Shown here: piece after piece, positions 22,718-34,052 of the stretch
Position numbering within the stretch: the first letter of the stretch is position 1
Layout of the letters: every line of letters begins with the position of its first letter
NCBI GenBank assembly: GCA_018287875.1
Contig: JAGVVL010000018.1
Location: 1-64,000, forward strand
DNA length: 64,000 bases
Source: Nigrospora sphaerica
Taxonomy: Eukaryota > Ascomycota > Sordariomycetes > Amphisphaeriales > Apiosporaceae
Direction: 5' to 3'
Translations under genes and position numbers: made by a program
The notes under the pieces: generated by a model
Seen by the model: the letters and a program-made list of their open reading frames with translations, nothing else
The model's database searches: none
Told to the model about the DNA's origin: nothing

Positions 22718-24385
22718 TCAGCCACGGTGACTCGAAGGCTCGGCTATCCTGCCACTGTCCCAGCTGCCGGGGGCTGACTCGGCGCTCCGGGAGGGGCCAT
22801 CGGCAAGGGCGCCACGCACTAGTAGGAAACGTGAGCGTAGGCCGTGAAGGAGAACCTTGTAGGCGGTGCTGCGGCGGAGCTGGGTGGCCTGGGTCTCTAG
22901 TACAACCAGAAGGCGCTCGATCCGGCCCAAGCGGCTGACGAGCAGGCCGTGGAACAGGTGGCGCTCCTCGTCCTGGTCCAAAGCGCCACCCCCTGACAAG
23001 GGCGCATCCCGAAATATGTGGCCGAGGAGCCCCTCACCGCTCTCCCGTCCATAATGGGACTTCTTGCGCCTCTTGGAGTGAGCCTGTTGGCACCTATCCT
23101 GTACTCTGCCCTGCCCCTTATCCTGACCACTGATCTGATCCCAATCCCGGCCCTGACTGTGGCCGCGGCTCCGAGACCCCCGTTGCCAGCTCCTGACGTG
23201 CCGCTCGCGCGCCAGTACGTGCGATCCTTGGGTTGTGCACCCATGTTTGGCGCCGTCCTGGGCCGCCAGTGAGAGCTGAAGTGACTCGATGGTAGCGAAG
23301 AGGCCTTCAAGCATAGAAATGAGCAGCATGAGGGCCCCGGAACTCCTGCGGCACTGAACACACCCAAGAACGGTCTCGCTTACTACCATCGCTTTTTTCT
23401 GGCTCCTGAGCAGGTCGCAGGCCGATCCGGTGTCGCCTCGGTTGCTGACGAAGTCGCCTTCGTCCTCGCTGCTGCTGCTCCCACAGTTATCATACTCGAG
23501 GAGCCAGAGAGCCGTATCCAGGCGCATCGCATCGTATGCCACGAGGGCTTCGTCAATGCATGAGAACTTGTGGGCGGTGCACGAGACGTCCCGGGATTGC
23601 ACCTGGCAGTGTCCCCTTAGGGAAGAGCTGCTCTTATCGTAGGCCTCGTCGGCCTCGTCAACCGTGTCGTCGGGACTCGGCAAGGGAGCCTCTCGTTTCT
23701 CTGACTGAGTTTGAGCTTCTGGAGCTCTTGGACACACGGATAAGTGTGATCCGTCGCAGCCGGGGGTCGGGAATAAATCCGGTAGAACATGCGTGGGCTC
23801 GCTTACGCGGCCAAAGGCTCCTGTACTTTGGAAGTTGATAAAATCGTCCAGGTCTAGTTGTGGAGAGCTCGTGTTGCCTGATGCCATGTGAAGATTGGGT
23901 TGTACCGTGTCCTGGTTTGATATCCGGTCAAGGTCATGAGTGTTGGGAACCTCTCGAAGCTCCTGCTTCTGTTGCTGTTGTTGCTGCTGTTGTTGCTGCT
24001 GCGGCTGCTGCTGTTGCTGCCTCTTGGTTCGATACGGCTGCTGCGTCCCAGATGTCTCATCCACTGGATTACCCTCGAGCTTGGATGAATTTCGCTCAGC
24101 TGCTGTCAAGTACGTGCATTCTACTTCCTTGGCCAGGCAGCCCCGACATCCGTGGGGCTCTCCGGTACATTTCATCTGTAATGGCCGACCATTAGCATTC
24201 CGGTTGCGTACGGCACTTTCTATTTGTTGCTCCGCCCACTCCCTAACCTTTTTGACGCGGCACCGGTGGCAGGCCGTCGGGGTGAGCTGTATGCGCTGTC
24301 TGTGAAAAGGTGGAGCTGTCACCTCGATCGGAAGGTCGTCACTGCCGTTGGCCCAACTGCGCGTCGGTCGGAATGTAGTGAACAT
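22718..24385 (-). CDS. Zn2Cys6 transcription factor, AflR-like
   Basis: This is a nuclear DNA-binding regulator of the fungal zinc-cluster type. One 72-bp intron (complement 24,176-24,247, donor GTTAGG, acceptor ACAG) is needed. Its removal joins CHRCRVKK to MKCTGEPHGC and gives exact C-X2-C-X6-C-X6-C-X2-C-X6-C spacing with ECTY at the end. Reading through the intron would leave an open frame but a broken zinc cluster. The spliced product is 531 aa. A poly-Gln run interrupted by one Pro (about 23,965-24,025) follows the DNA-binding domain. The C-terminal half contains GCVQCRRSSGALMLLISMLE, which resembles the conserved Cys-containing helix of AflR-type regulators. It is the probable pathway regulator of the adjacent relic polyketide cluster. 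The frame is intact from start to stop. Confidence 0.85.
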   Translation of the reverse strand: MFTTFRPTRSWANGSDDLPIEVTAPPFHRQRIQLTPTACHRCRVKKVREWAEQQIESAVRNRNANGRPLQMKCTGEPHGCRGCLAKEVECTYLTAAERNSSKLEGNPVDETSGTQQPYRTKRQQQQQPQQQQQQQQQQQKQELREVPNTHDLDRISNQDTVQPNLHMASGNTSSPQLDLDDFINFQSTGAFGRVSEPTHVLPDLFPTPGCDGSHLSVCPRAPEAQTQSEKREAPLPSPDDTVDEADEAYDKSSSSLRGHCQVQSRDVSCTAHKFSCIDEALVAYDAMRLDTALWLLEYDNCGSSSSEDEGDFVSNRGDTGSACDLLRSQKKAMVVSETVLGCVQCRRSSGALMLLISMLEGLFATIESLQLSLAAQDGAKHGCTTQGSHVLARERHVRSWQRGSRSRGHSQGRDWDQISGQDKGQGRVQDRCQQAHSKRRKKSHYGRESGEGLLGHIFRDAPLSGGGALDQDEERHLFHGLLVSRLGRIERLLVVLETQATQLRRSTAYKVLLHGLRSRFLLVRGALADGPSRSAESAPGSWDSGRIAEPSSHRG

Positions 24386-27300
24386 AGCGTCGATCTTTTT
24401 GCGATGTCGTCGTACAGGGATATTTTCGTTGTTTTCTAGTCATTCCTCTCCTGTAGGCCGACTTCTAGCAGGGGTGTAGATATATGAATGTCAATGGTGC
24501 TCCCCAAAAGGCCCTCGAACTGGGGTTGAAAATACCTGGACTCAGCTACGTTTATACGGTCGCCTAGAAGGCTAGTTTCACTTCCGATTCGGGCCGGCTA
24601 CCTGTGGGTCATGTTCATCCTGCTTGCGGCGGCTCAGCTATTCATATCCCCGTTAAGCCCCATCGTCTGCGGCACATGGTTTCAATCAGTATAGCGTGGT
24701 GTTGTTCTATAGGCTCATTCTATCGTATTTTTCTCGTCACCTATTTAAGATACGTTATAAGAGCTTTGTAGCCACCCTAACTCCCGGGAGGATACATACA
24801 GGCGACTTAGGTAAGCTATGTGTATTTTTTAATGCAGTCTTATGCTCCCAGGACATCACGGTTTATTCACTAGGTGTGATTTCCGGCTTTGAAACTACCA
24901 GCTCCATTTTTTCTTACTTTTTATTCGCAGCCTCTTCCCTCCGCCCTCATTCCAGGTAACATTTCCTCGGGGCGGGTCTTCACTAGGGCTCCCCAGCGGT
25001 ATACTTGAAGGGGCATTTGTGACACTAAAGCATGAAGCATGAGGTGCGTTGGGGGGGTACGCGCTGGGCACGGTCGTATCCCCCCCTCGTATCGTACCAT
25101 CTTGTCTTTCACCGGGAAGCAAAAGCTATAGGCGTGGGCCCGGCGTGAAGGCGGGATGACTAAAACAGGCAGCCTGACAGCATAAGCCGTGGCTTGCTCG
25201 GGCTACAAATGGTTCGTATATACTTGCTCACCGCCGGTGAAAAATAAAGTTTAAGTTTTGCAGACCCATATTTGCCTCTACAAACGACAGTTCTATTTCC
25301 ACCTTCTTGTGGGGATCATGACTCAATCCCGAAAGTTGACAGCGACCTTAGTGAGCTCGGAAAACCGGCGACTGTTCAATCGCGGGGAATTCTCGTCCGC
25401 CGTGATATACCCACCTGTTGCTTAAGCCCCACGCGGTACGCCGAGCCTCTGGCGGGGGCACGCTTAAGAAAGCACACAGATAAATAACCAGCATTTGAAG
25501 TAGGATGGGAGCGAACTCTCAGGTACAAATAGAACACTGTAATAAATTGGATCATGGAGTACAGTATAATCGTAATTTTATCGGCTACTTGCCTCGCCGT
25601 GTACCGATTTAGGCATATCGCCATATTGACGTCGGGCTGGCGGACCGGAAAGGCGGACCATATGGGTGCTTGGGATTCCTATCCCGCCGCTAACAATGAC
25701 ACAGGTTCGGTTTCCGAAGCAGCTTTCCGATTGGTATGAAAGGATGAACCCTTGACCCTTGCGGGGTACCGAACAGCGAGCCAGCGCGTTGCAGGCCCAC
25801 ATTAAGCCGAACATCTTTGTCCTCCGTCTCGGCATCTCCCGTGTATTCAGGGGACCCCCGCTCTTTATTTTTACCATACATAGCAAACGACACCGTAGCG
25901 GGGCACGAAAAGATGGAAGAAATTTTGCTATTCATAACTCCCGAGGGCAAGCCGTGAATGCGCGGTCAAGCCGGAGAGGCGCGGCCAAGCCGGGGAATGC
26001 GCGGCGAAGCCAGACCATAACCCTTTTTGCCATTTTCAATACTCCGAGGGAAACGGGACCACGATGACACCACCTGCAGCAGAATCCACCCGCGAGCGCT
26101 ACGTACCTAAACATTCAAGTGTTTGTATCCGTCCCGGCGCTACAGCCTAATGCTGCGCCACCATTTACAATGGCTATTCACTATCAGGATTGTGGCGGTT
26201 ATACTCCAGGCCGGTGCAACCGGCCGGTATGTTGAGTAGGTGAGGAAGTTTTAAACAACAGGCAAAAAATACTGCGCTTACACCTTACATCCGCGAGGAT
26301 GTACCCTGTGTGCACTGAATTATTATACTTTAGGTTCTTATGAATATTGTGCTATATAGCAGCATAGAGGCGCGTCACTGCCGCCTGCCGGCGTTGTTCT
26401 GACTTGTCCGTTCGATCGCTACCGCAGACACCCAGAAAAATGGCTTCGCGAAGGCACAGAACCTTCTGGCCGCTGGATAGAGACGGTATCTTTGTTCTGG
26501 GGTCATGCTGTCGCAGCACCGCTGGCCTTTAGACCGCGGGGCAAAAAGTGTCCAATGTATTTCGTTTGAAATGTGCCCAGGATGATGCTACCTTCAGGGC
26601 AGTGCACGTTCACTGGAATTCCAGGCTTTTTTATAAGCCTCAGTGGTGGAAGTTTGCTTGCTGCGAGACGTGCGTCCAAAATATCAGATCTGGCCACAGG
26701 CGGCAGAGTACCCTTTTCCTATATGCCTCACGCGGAAACCTCCGCTGGGATTTCTTTTCTTAGCTTGTCCTCCTTTTCAGTCGGCCGTTGATGAAGCTTC
26801 TCTGGCCCTTTCGTCTCGAATTCACCACCACATGCCGATGGCAAATAAACGATCATCCGTCACTTTCGTGTTCCCCGGGTAGCCTGACGCGCTATCCTAT
26901 CATTCGTTATGTCTTACTCGGCTCAGACCAACGAAGAACATCCTCAAAGCTTTAGAGTCGGCCCCTAACTTTCCCAGCGAACAGCGCAGGCTCCTCTCCG
27001 TTGGAGTAGGTCCTAAAAGAGGCGCTTAGCCTTCCCGAGCCACAGTATTCCTATGTCTCAACTACCAACGGCGACTGTAATTTCCACGGGAGTCCCCTCA
27101 TGCGCTAGTGGTTTACAGTAGATAACCTCAGAATTGTGTAGGTCAGTTGAATATTATACCGGGACTACGGCCCAGGCTGCAGCTAATGCTAGCTAATACA
27201 CGACGAGTTCGCTACCTTAACGTCGAAGACGATCATCGATTTCATGCCGAAAGGGAGCGAATGCCATTGTCTTTTTATTCTCACTTAACTTATTAGAACT

Positions 27301-28750
27301 ATTGATTCATTCCTAGCCAGGAAGAGAGATCAGTGCTGCCCCTCTCACCTGTTGTGTATATGTACTGGGAGCCTGGTCTATCCTCTTGATCAGCTGTCTT
27401 AAGATGCGATAACTGATCTCTAATTAAGCTTTAAAAAACCGCTCCGTTCATCCGTAAGGTGAATTTAAGTGCCTGATCTCCGTCAGGATAAGGAAAGACC
27501 ACGCCTATTAACAACCCAGTTCTAGCAATTAAATGAGGAGATTCACCGCGCAGGTTACCACTCTGCGATTTCTCATCTCCTTACACTCTCCCACAGTTAT
27601 GTTAAGGACCATTTGAAACGGCATAGCGGACCGTGTGCGAATGGGGGCTAACACCCCACATAGACGAATTCGTTTGCTATACCGTCTGTTATGCTCTAAA
27701 GTACGTCTCTCATATCGAGTGGTGTACGAAGGTAAAGATATAAGTCGAGCAGAAAGAAGCAACGTAGATAAGACTAAGGGAGAGGAGTCATTCTGCACAT
27801 AAAGAGCGGCAAAGCTTATAGTGGGACTAGGCAATTCTCAATCGTAAGTTATTATCCTAAGAATTCATAAGATGTGAATTTAATGCGTCCGCATTTATAC
27901 TATAGAATCTAAGACGAGACATGTTACTTCAAGAGTTTTGAAAAGGCCGTGCCGTACCCAGAGTTTGGCGCAAGTCATTTTGAATCTCCCTTTTAATAAC
28001 GCAGTTCATTAATTACTTAGATTAGACTTCTAAACTAAAACTCGCATTCGCTAAACCTGTTAGGTTATAACCTCCTGAAGACATATTTCGGTGGCTATAA
28101 ACGAGACGGCATCGACCATTTCATCCCATTAGATGCCACACTGCCCCTGAACATTCCAGACCATTCGTAGACTTCTACCCCCATCGCTAAGTACTTTACG
28201 GCAAACTAAAAGACGCTTTCAGCAGGTGCGTGAGGCATCTTATAAAAAGCTTATACCGCTAATATTTGTAGACTTTTTTAAATTTTAAACTTGGTCGTAT
28301 GTGCACCTCGTGTGTTCACTTTTGGGCAGGTTGATGTCGTCACTGGCGGTCGGCTTACATATGTATGGAGAAGGAGTCTCCTCGTCCAGTTTACCCTCAC
28401 ACACGGCCTCTTTCTTTTTGAACCTATATTTCACTCATCCTACCCCCGTTTCATTCGCGCATCTGTACGTCCTATTACGTCCGTTCTGGCTTGATACCTT
28501 CGTCTCTTCCTCTCACCTTCGTAACTATACTCAGGGGGCATCTCGCCAAGATATATGAAAGCTACTAACTGCATCACAAATTAACTTGTAACGAGCGTGC
28601 CGAGTAGTTACGCACTGCCAAGAATATTGACGTCCGGTCATCGTCCACTGCCCAGGGGTCCCGGTCTGTAGTAATCGTCCAGACCTCAGGATGAAATCGG
28701 CGTTCACTCATCAGCCGGCAGCCAAATATCAAGCCGGTATGAGCCTTCAA
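24386..28750. other. Long region without a recognisable gene
   Basis: Only short frames without motifs occur on either strand. Features seen are a small G-rich minisatellite near 25,944-26,011 and a near-palindrome at about 25,051-25,087 (seven G, TAC, then GTAT and seven C). From about 27,200 to 28,280 the sequence is AT-richer. I see no tRNA, transposon end or intron-bearing gene. Confidence 0.55.
25944..26011. repeat. About 19-21-bp tandem repeat
   Basis: The unit GCGCGGTCAAGCCGG and variants occurs about four times head to tail with two alternating spacers (GAGAG and GGAAT). Confidence 0.65.
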
Positions 28751-28751
28751 C

Positions 28752-29440
28752 CTATAGCCAGCGATAAAACTGGCGTCGCACCGAATGCAAACTCAGCCTG
28801 AGGCGTCCAATGCAGCGCGCCAGCGCGCCTCCTCCTGCTGTGCTTAAAGAGAGCCTCGCGTAAACTAATGCTCTCCTTGCCGAGGCCCGCCACAGCATGT
28901 TCCAAGCGGCCTTAATGGCGACGCCCAGGTCACGAAGTGGCCCGGCGTGGTGGTAATGCGAGACCGTGGGCGCGGGTTCGTCAGCGACCCGGGCTGGGCA
29001 TCGTCGGTGCCTTCGCCGGCGTGCTGAGCGCATCGGAAATTCGGCCCAATTCCGCGGCCACCCCCAGCGCAACGCCGCGCCAACGTGCAGTTTGCGTATA
29101 TTGCTTTCAAAGCAACCTACTACGGCCCGCTGTTCAAGGAGCTGCTCGATGTCAATGCGCGACTCGACGAGACCCGCCAGACTCCCCCACAAGGCCCATG
29201 GCGTCGACCATGCCGGCCCCCGGGGGCGACTGTTCGTCCTGGTGTCGTTGGGTCGCGCCGAGACAGCGCTGGACTTGCTGGCGGACGAGGCGCGCGGCGC
29301 CGGGGACGTAGAGAAAGGGTGGCATCGTTCGGGAAGTTCTGGGTCGACGACAGGGGGTGAGTGGTCTGCCGGGGCCGACGACATGTCGAGGGGAACTGCC
29401 TGGGGCCTCTTAACCCCATGGCCGGGCCCGAGGAGAGGCA
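28752..29440 (-). pseudogene. Frame-broken C-terminal continuation of the Ulp1-like gene
   Basis: The region is GC-rich and open in several frames on both strands. On the minus strand, peptide-like stretches alternate between frames, for example VRQQVQRCLGATQRHQDEQS and AAELGRISDALSTPAK. This suggests a once-continuous protein broken by indels downstream of the protease domain. No domain is recognised and the assignment to the same gene is inference from strand and adjacency. Confidence 0.35.
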
Positions 29441-30706
29441 TTCTCAAAGACGGCGGAAAATCAAAGGACCAAGCTTCAGTGGCATCACCTTATCGGCCAC
29501 GACGAAAGCGGCGGCGGCTGAGGCAAAGACGCCGCAGTCTGTCCTATTGGACTGCTGGGGTGCAGCTGCACAGGTGTGCCATTTGTTTCTTGCCGCTTGA
29601 TGCCGGCGCGTTGGCCGCCAGCAGCACCTCGAGGCCGAGCGCCTCGAAAGCCGCGTGCTAGTTATAGAATTCGAGCGTCTGCCGCCCTGCGCGCAATACG
29701 GCGGCAACCCAGTGGTTGTTGGTGTGGATCGTGAAGAGAACCCTCGGCGTCATCTCTCGCTGTGTTGGCGCAGGAATCAGGCAAGGTGTCCGTGGGTGGA
29801 ACCCTTTTTGGTAGCCAGAGAGTCGACAAACATCCACTTTTGATTCTGTACGGTGTCAAGGAGTTGCATGGCGGACCAAATGATGGCGTCATTGTACCAG
29901 CAGTCCGGTGCCTGGCGCTCTCTGGTTGCGCTATCTTCGGCGACTGAGGCCCGGATGCGTCGAATGGCTGAGTCGCCCGCGGCAATACAGCCTTTTGATG
30001 GTCGTCTTGGTGAGGAAGGGGCGGGTGCGGACGCATGGTGCAAGTCGGGGAGGGGCTCGACAACGTCGGAATCCGAGTCGATAGCAACGAGCCTGGCTTT
30101 GATGCCTGCTGTGCTTGCATCTTTCATTGCGATGAAGGGTGATGGCGAGCTGGTGACTCCACATTGCCGGCGGGAAAAGCCACGGGCGACGAAACGTGAC
30201 CAAAAGTGGAAGGCCCAGGAAGGGTCGGTAGGTGTCAACAAGTCCTGCTCACATCCTCCAGATTCATGCCCGGTAGAAGAGCGAGCGTATTGCCACCTGG
30301 CGGGGCCTGGCCATACCCGCAGGGCAGGATTCCCAAGATGGCCGAGGGTGTAAGGTTTTTGCACCGACACTATCCCGTATGGACGGCAGACAAATACTTA
30401 AACCGCCCGTCGAGGTGTGCGTATAGCTGGGGCCAAATATCCTAAAGAAGACATGGCCTTGTGGGAGTTTGGCTCAAATGCTTCGGTGCTTGGCGCCTGT
30501 AGTTCAAGCTGAGAAGGTGTAAATGGCAGAGACGGCCGGGACCGAAGGGTGTGAGGACTAGCGGCGGCGGCGGGTTCGGGAGATGCTGTGCTGCGTGCCG
30601 ACTTGGTGTTGACGGGCTTCGTGCTTCTTCGCCGGCGGAAAGACGCATAATCACCGCCAGCTAGAGCGGAGACAGTGGCAGCCGCTAAAGATGCATTGGA
30701 GGGCAA
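29440..30706 (-). pseudogene. Ulp1/C48-like cysteine protease relic
   Basis: Ulp1-type proteases cleave SUMO-like conjugates, and related domains occur in several fungal DNA transposons. Three blocks of the fold are visible in order on the minus strand: PDCWYNDAIIWSAMQLL (near 29,900), FTIHTNNHWVAAVLRAG with the catalytic His (near 29,720) and NRTDCGVFA with the catalytic Cys (near 29,535). The first block shares one frame with a Ser/Pro/Ala-rich linker running from 30,706, broken by a TAA at about 30,399. The His and Cys blocks lie in other frames, so at least two frameshifts are present. Introns cannot be excluded. GC content is higher than in the flanks. No terminal repeats were found, so it could be a host gene or part of an unrecognised transposon. 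Confidence 0.65.
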
Positions 30707-30867
30707 TGTCTGGTGGCGCTTCGATGGGCTGCCGGACGACGATGCGGAGGCGGAACGCGGTAGCTTCGATTCGGTCGTATGGAACCACTTGGGCGAACCG
30801 CGGGATGGGGATACTTGTGTTTGGTCGTGGTGTACAGAGCAGGCAGAGATGAAATCGCCGCATTGAA

Positions 30868-31659
30868 TTAAGGCGGGAGAAAGACTTGCTTCGGGGTGTC
30901 ACTTGGCACCCTAACTCGGTGCGGCACTGTAGGCGGTAATGTGGCTGGTATTCTGATGTGGGCTAGCTGTGATGGGCAACAGGTACAGGTCGCAATGGAA
31001 GTCGGGAAGCTCCTGAGAGCGTCGACGGCTGAGTTCGGGGGTAACAGGCGCGCATGTGGAAGCGGAAGACGTGGACGAGGCAGCCGAGCCGTCATGGTTG
31101 AGAAGGGGTCGTTCCCAGTCCCCACCCCCAGATTCATCAGGGAAATGTCGTCCCCGGCGAAGGCGCCGTGCTTGTTTGCGTCCTTGTCGCTGTCCTTGAT
31201 CTTGCTGCCGCTCTTGTTGGCGTACGTGACGGTGATGCTGTCTTTCTCGCCGCCCTTGGCATTATCGACGTTGTTGCTGTCCCTCACGGCGTATTTGCGT
31301 TCCTGAAGGGCCCTGGTAAAGGCGAGAGCATGTTTGGTCGTCGGCTGGGTGCAGACGTCCTTGCCGCCGGGCATGGACATGGCCAACACGCCGTGCGGCA
31401 GCACCGGGTTCCACAGCTCGTCCAAATCCCGCACGCCTATGCGGCGGGCAACCAGTGTGACGGTGACCAAGCTGCTCATGGCATCCTTGCCGGGCGGGTC
31501 GGGCGGGTTGGGCGGTGTCGCTCGCAGCACGGGGGTCGTGTACGCGTGGGTGACACGGCCCCACTCGTGGGCGAGCTTACAGGTATTGCAGGCTTCGCGG
31601 GTGCGCGCGATGGCGGCATTGTCGGTGAGGGAGCGCCGGGCGTGACGAAGGACAAGCAC
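30868..31659 (-). CDS. Hypothetical protein upstream of the Ulp1-like relic
   Basis: A 263-codon frame begins with ARTREACNTCKLAHEW. It continues with a central part that looks like real protein (IGVRDLDELWNPVLPHGV, then CTQPTTKHALAFTRALQER), followed by a Lys/Asp-rich segment (KSGSKIKDSDKDANKHG) and a Pro-rich tail. I do not recognise the family. It may be the N-terminal portion of the same gene as the protease domain, joined by introns or separated by frameshifts. Confidence 0.4.
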   Translation of the reverse strand: MLVLRHARRSLTDNAAIARTREACNTCKLAHEWGRVTHAYTTPVLRATPPNPPDPPGKDAMSSLVTVTLVARRIGVRDLDELWNPVLPHGVLAMSMPGGKDVCTQPTTKHALAFTRALQERKYAVRDSNNVDNAKGGEKDSITVTYANKSGSKIKDSDKDANKHGAFAGDDISLMNLGVGTGNDPFSTMTARLPRPRLPLPHARLLPPNSAVDALRSFPTSIATCTCCPSQLAHIRIPATLPPTVPHRVRVPSDTPKQVFLPP

Positions 31660-32642
31660 GGCAGCGTGCAGGTTTTGGACGATGCCCGGGCGGGCGGGAG
31701 AGGAGAACTGGGCAAGATCACGGCGTGAAAGGGGGGCCGGCTGGGCTTCGGTTATGTCTTGCAGGAAGCTGTGGAAGAAGGCGAAGTTCAGATTAGGGGA
31801 ACGTTTGTCGGCGACGGCAACGAAAGGGTGTCATGGTAGGGACACGGCCACATTCCTTGCCGACAGCGACGAAGCGGCTCATGGTGTCTGGAATAGCGGT
31901 TACGTTCCCTGCGACGGACGCCCTCCTCCCTAGGCGACAACGGCGTCGGCGACGGGATTCGCGGGCGGATTCGCGTGAATGTTCGGCGCAGGTTGGAATT
32001 CTGCCAGCGGGGAATTGGCTGGGCAGGGTGCGTGTGCGACGGATTTCAATGGCGGCGGATGAGGCGCGCGCAGGCCTACGACGAGGGAGACAATCCAAGG
32101 TCAGCGAGCGCATTCCGACCGGCGCTGCCACAGCACAAGGACAACATGCCATAGCATAGTACACTTACCTTAGCGTCCTTCCATAGGCAAGAGAGTGCAA
32201 TGGCGAGGGTTCAGCAAGGAAGCGTCCAAAAGTGTCGCCGCGTTTGGGCAGCGGAAGCGATTGGTGTTCCGGCAGCCGTGGGTGACATGACGGGCACTGC
32301 CATGCCGGGCCTTAGTTCCACTGGGAGCTGATGGGATAGGATGTGGCGAAGTGGAATACCAATAGCCATCCGACGCAATCCATTTACCGTGACACACGTG
32401 GGCTTCAACGAATGAGATGCCATGCAGTGCAGCTTCGACGCCAGATATTCGCGCGGCTCGACCGACGGCCCATGGCAGCTCCACCTCATTCTGAAATCAC
32501 AGCGCGAGCATGATAGCGAGCAGTTCCCCGCACGTGTAGCTTCGCTAGCGGGACTGGGGAAGGAATGGAGGGCAGGAAGGGAAAGAAGGACTTGCAACAA
32601 GCGGGGTGCAAACGGCCATTTATGCCTGTGTGCATGCCACAT
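31660..32642 (-). other. GC-rich open region, unassigned
   Basis: Minus-strand frames include one with ELPWAVGRAARISGVEAAL and GISFVEAHVCHGKWIASDG (within 32,170-32,484), which reads like eroded coding sequence. Open frames on both strands are expected at this GC content, so no gene is called. Confidence 0.3.
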
Positions 32643-33712
32643 ACAAGTTGTTAGGCCTATATGTGGTTCAATTTATACAGCATACAGCTTGTATGCGTTC
32701 ATCCCCTACGGCCAAGAACACTGGCATGCCACCAGTATGCTCAACAGTCATTCATACCCAGCAGTGACAGACATCATGTACTGAGGTACCTACCGACCGC
32801 CACCCAGTCAATCCGTCACCGGCGCTTGCCTTTGCCAAATTTGGACGGCCTGACCGGCAATGCATCGTGCCATAATTCACAATGGAACTCCAGCTGCGCT
32901 ACTTGTGCTTGACATGGGCTACCGCCATTGTTCTGTCGTAATTTGCGTTATTGCCTAGGGTGTACGCACCCTTCAGTCCTTCCTTCGGAAGCAATGTTTA
33001 GTCCTTCTCGGCTGGCATAGTACGGGGAACAGGGGGGGCGGCCTTTTTGTACTATGCTTATGCTTGCTTCTTCACGTCCTGCGCGGCCGTGGTTGTAAAG
33101 ATGCAGTTAAACACACCACTGCTTATGCATTCACTCATGTATAATGAGGGCGTCTGTCATCTCTGCTCTGGTTGCTTCCCTCTTTCTCGCCATCCCCCGA
33201 TGTCGCCCACAAGTCCGTGGCCGCGGAGCTGCGTGATCTACGGAATGGGCGTGAGTTTCGGAACGGGTGGTACATGATGGCTGAGTGACTGGGAAAACGG
33301 TCCTTTCATTCCTCATCCACGGCTAGCGGTCACGCTACTTCGACTGAGCTGGCAATCTTGGAAGCCGGAAGACGGCGCACTAGTTCTCACGCTTAACAGG
33401 ACAGTGTCAACTAGTAGGACCTTTATTGTCGACGACCACCTTACCGATTGAGAGATGGGCGCAGGCAGAAGGGGTTTCGAAGTAAAAGTTAATCGCGACT
33501 TCACTTCTTCCCGACCGGCACAATTGGTCAGATCTTGTAATCAAGCCTTGATAGGGTGGTTGGGTCTAGGAAATCCGAGTGACTAGGAAGGGTGACAGTG
33601 CCTAGAAGAGGTGACAAGGCCTAGAAAGGGCAACAGGGCTTCGACTGCAACCTTCCTATCGGCACGCCTCATTCTTTGACTGCAACACCTCGTCGTCGAC
33701 CGAACCTGCTAC
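32643..33712. other. Intergenic, left flank of the transposon nest
   Basis: No gene is recognised. An imperfect 18-19-bp repeat (GGTGACAGTGCCTAGA, GGTGACAAGGCCTAGA, GGGCAACAGGGCTTCGA) occurs three times at about 33,588-33,643. Confidence 0.5.
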
Positions 33713-33717
33713 TTTGT

Positions 33718-33904
33718 TGTCGCGCCGTGAGGCCATTCCCAAGGTCGACAACCTATTAGTGGGGTCACGTGAGAAGCTCCACAGGAGTCTTGGCAAGCTT
33801 CAGTATATAGTCTGCCATGTCTGGCATCTTTCCTTGCGTTGGTTTCCTTTAATAAACAACCTTGAAGTCCGTTTCTATCCTGCCAGTGCCGCTGTGGTGC
33901 GACA
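33718..33904 (+). repeat. Copia 5' LTR
   Basis: It begins TGTCGCGCC and ends GGTGCGACA, so the ends form a short inverted repeat with the usual TG...CA. It is immediately followed by the primer site. Confidence 0.92.
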
Positions 33905-33916
33905 GTTATAAGCCCG
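33905..33916 (+). promoter_or_regulatory. Copia primer binding site, half-tRNA type
   Basis: GTTATAAGCCCG directly follows the LTR. Copia elements are known to prime from the anticodon stem-loop of initiator tRNA-Met, whose complement contains GGTTATGAGCCC. The match is good except for one G-to-A change, as RIP would cause. Confidence 0.7.
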
Positions 33917-34052
33917 GTTCGCAGCACACCTTAACACTACGTTATAACGCTGCCATCCAACACCAAGTAGCTTAGCAGGACAAGTCCTCACTATCCTTTC
34001 TCACACTTAATTATCCCTCTGTCCAGAGAACCCCTCACAAACTTCTACAGTT

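Noticed and set aside
25051..25087. G7...C7 near-palindrome as a terminator or regulatory hairpin
   Set aside because: No gene ends or starts beside it and the loop is long and unpaired, so nothing supports a function.
28966..29661. 231-codon + strand frame
   Set aside because: It lies opposite the Ulp1-like region, is rich in Arg/Gly/Ser from GC-rich composition and shows no domain.
33718..33904. The 187-bp TGTCGC...GCGACA unit as a MITE with terminal inverted repeats
   Set aside because: A copy sits directly before a Copia primer site and another after its purine tract, and 5-bp target duplications flank both the whole element and the solo copy. It is an LTR.
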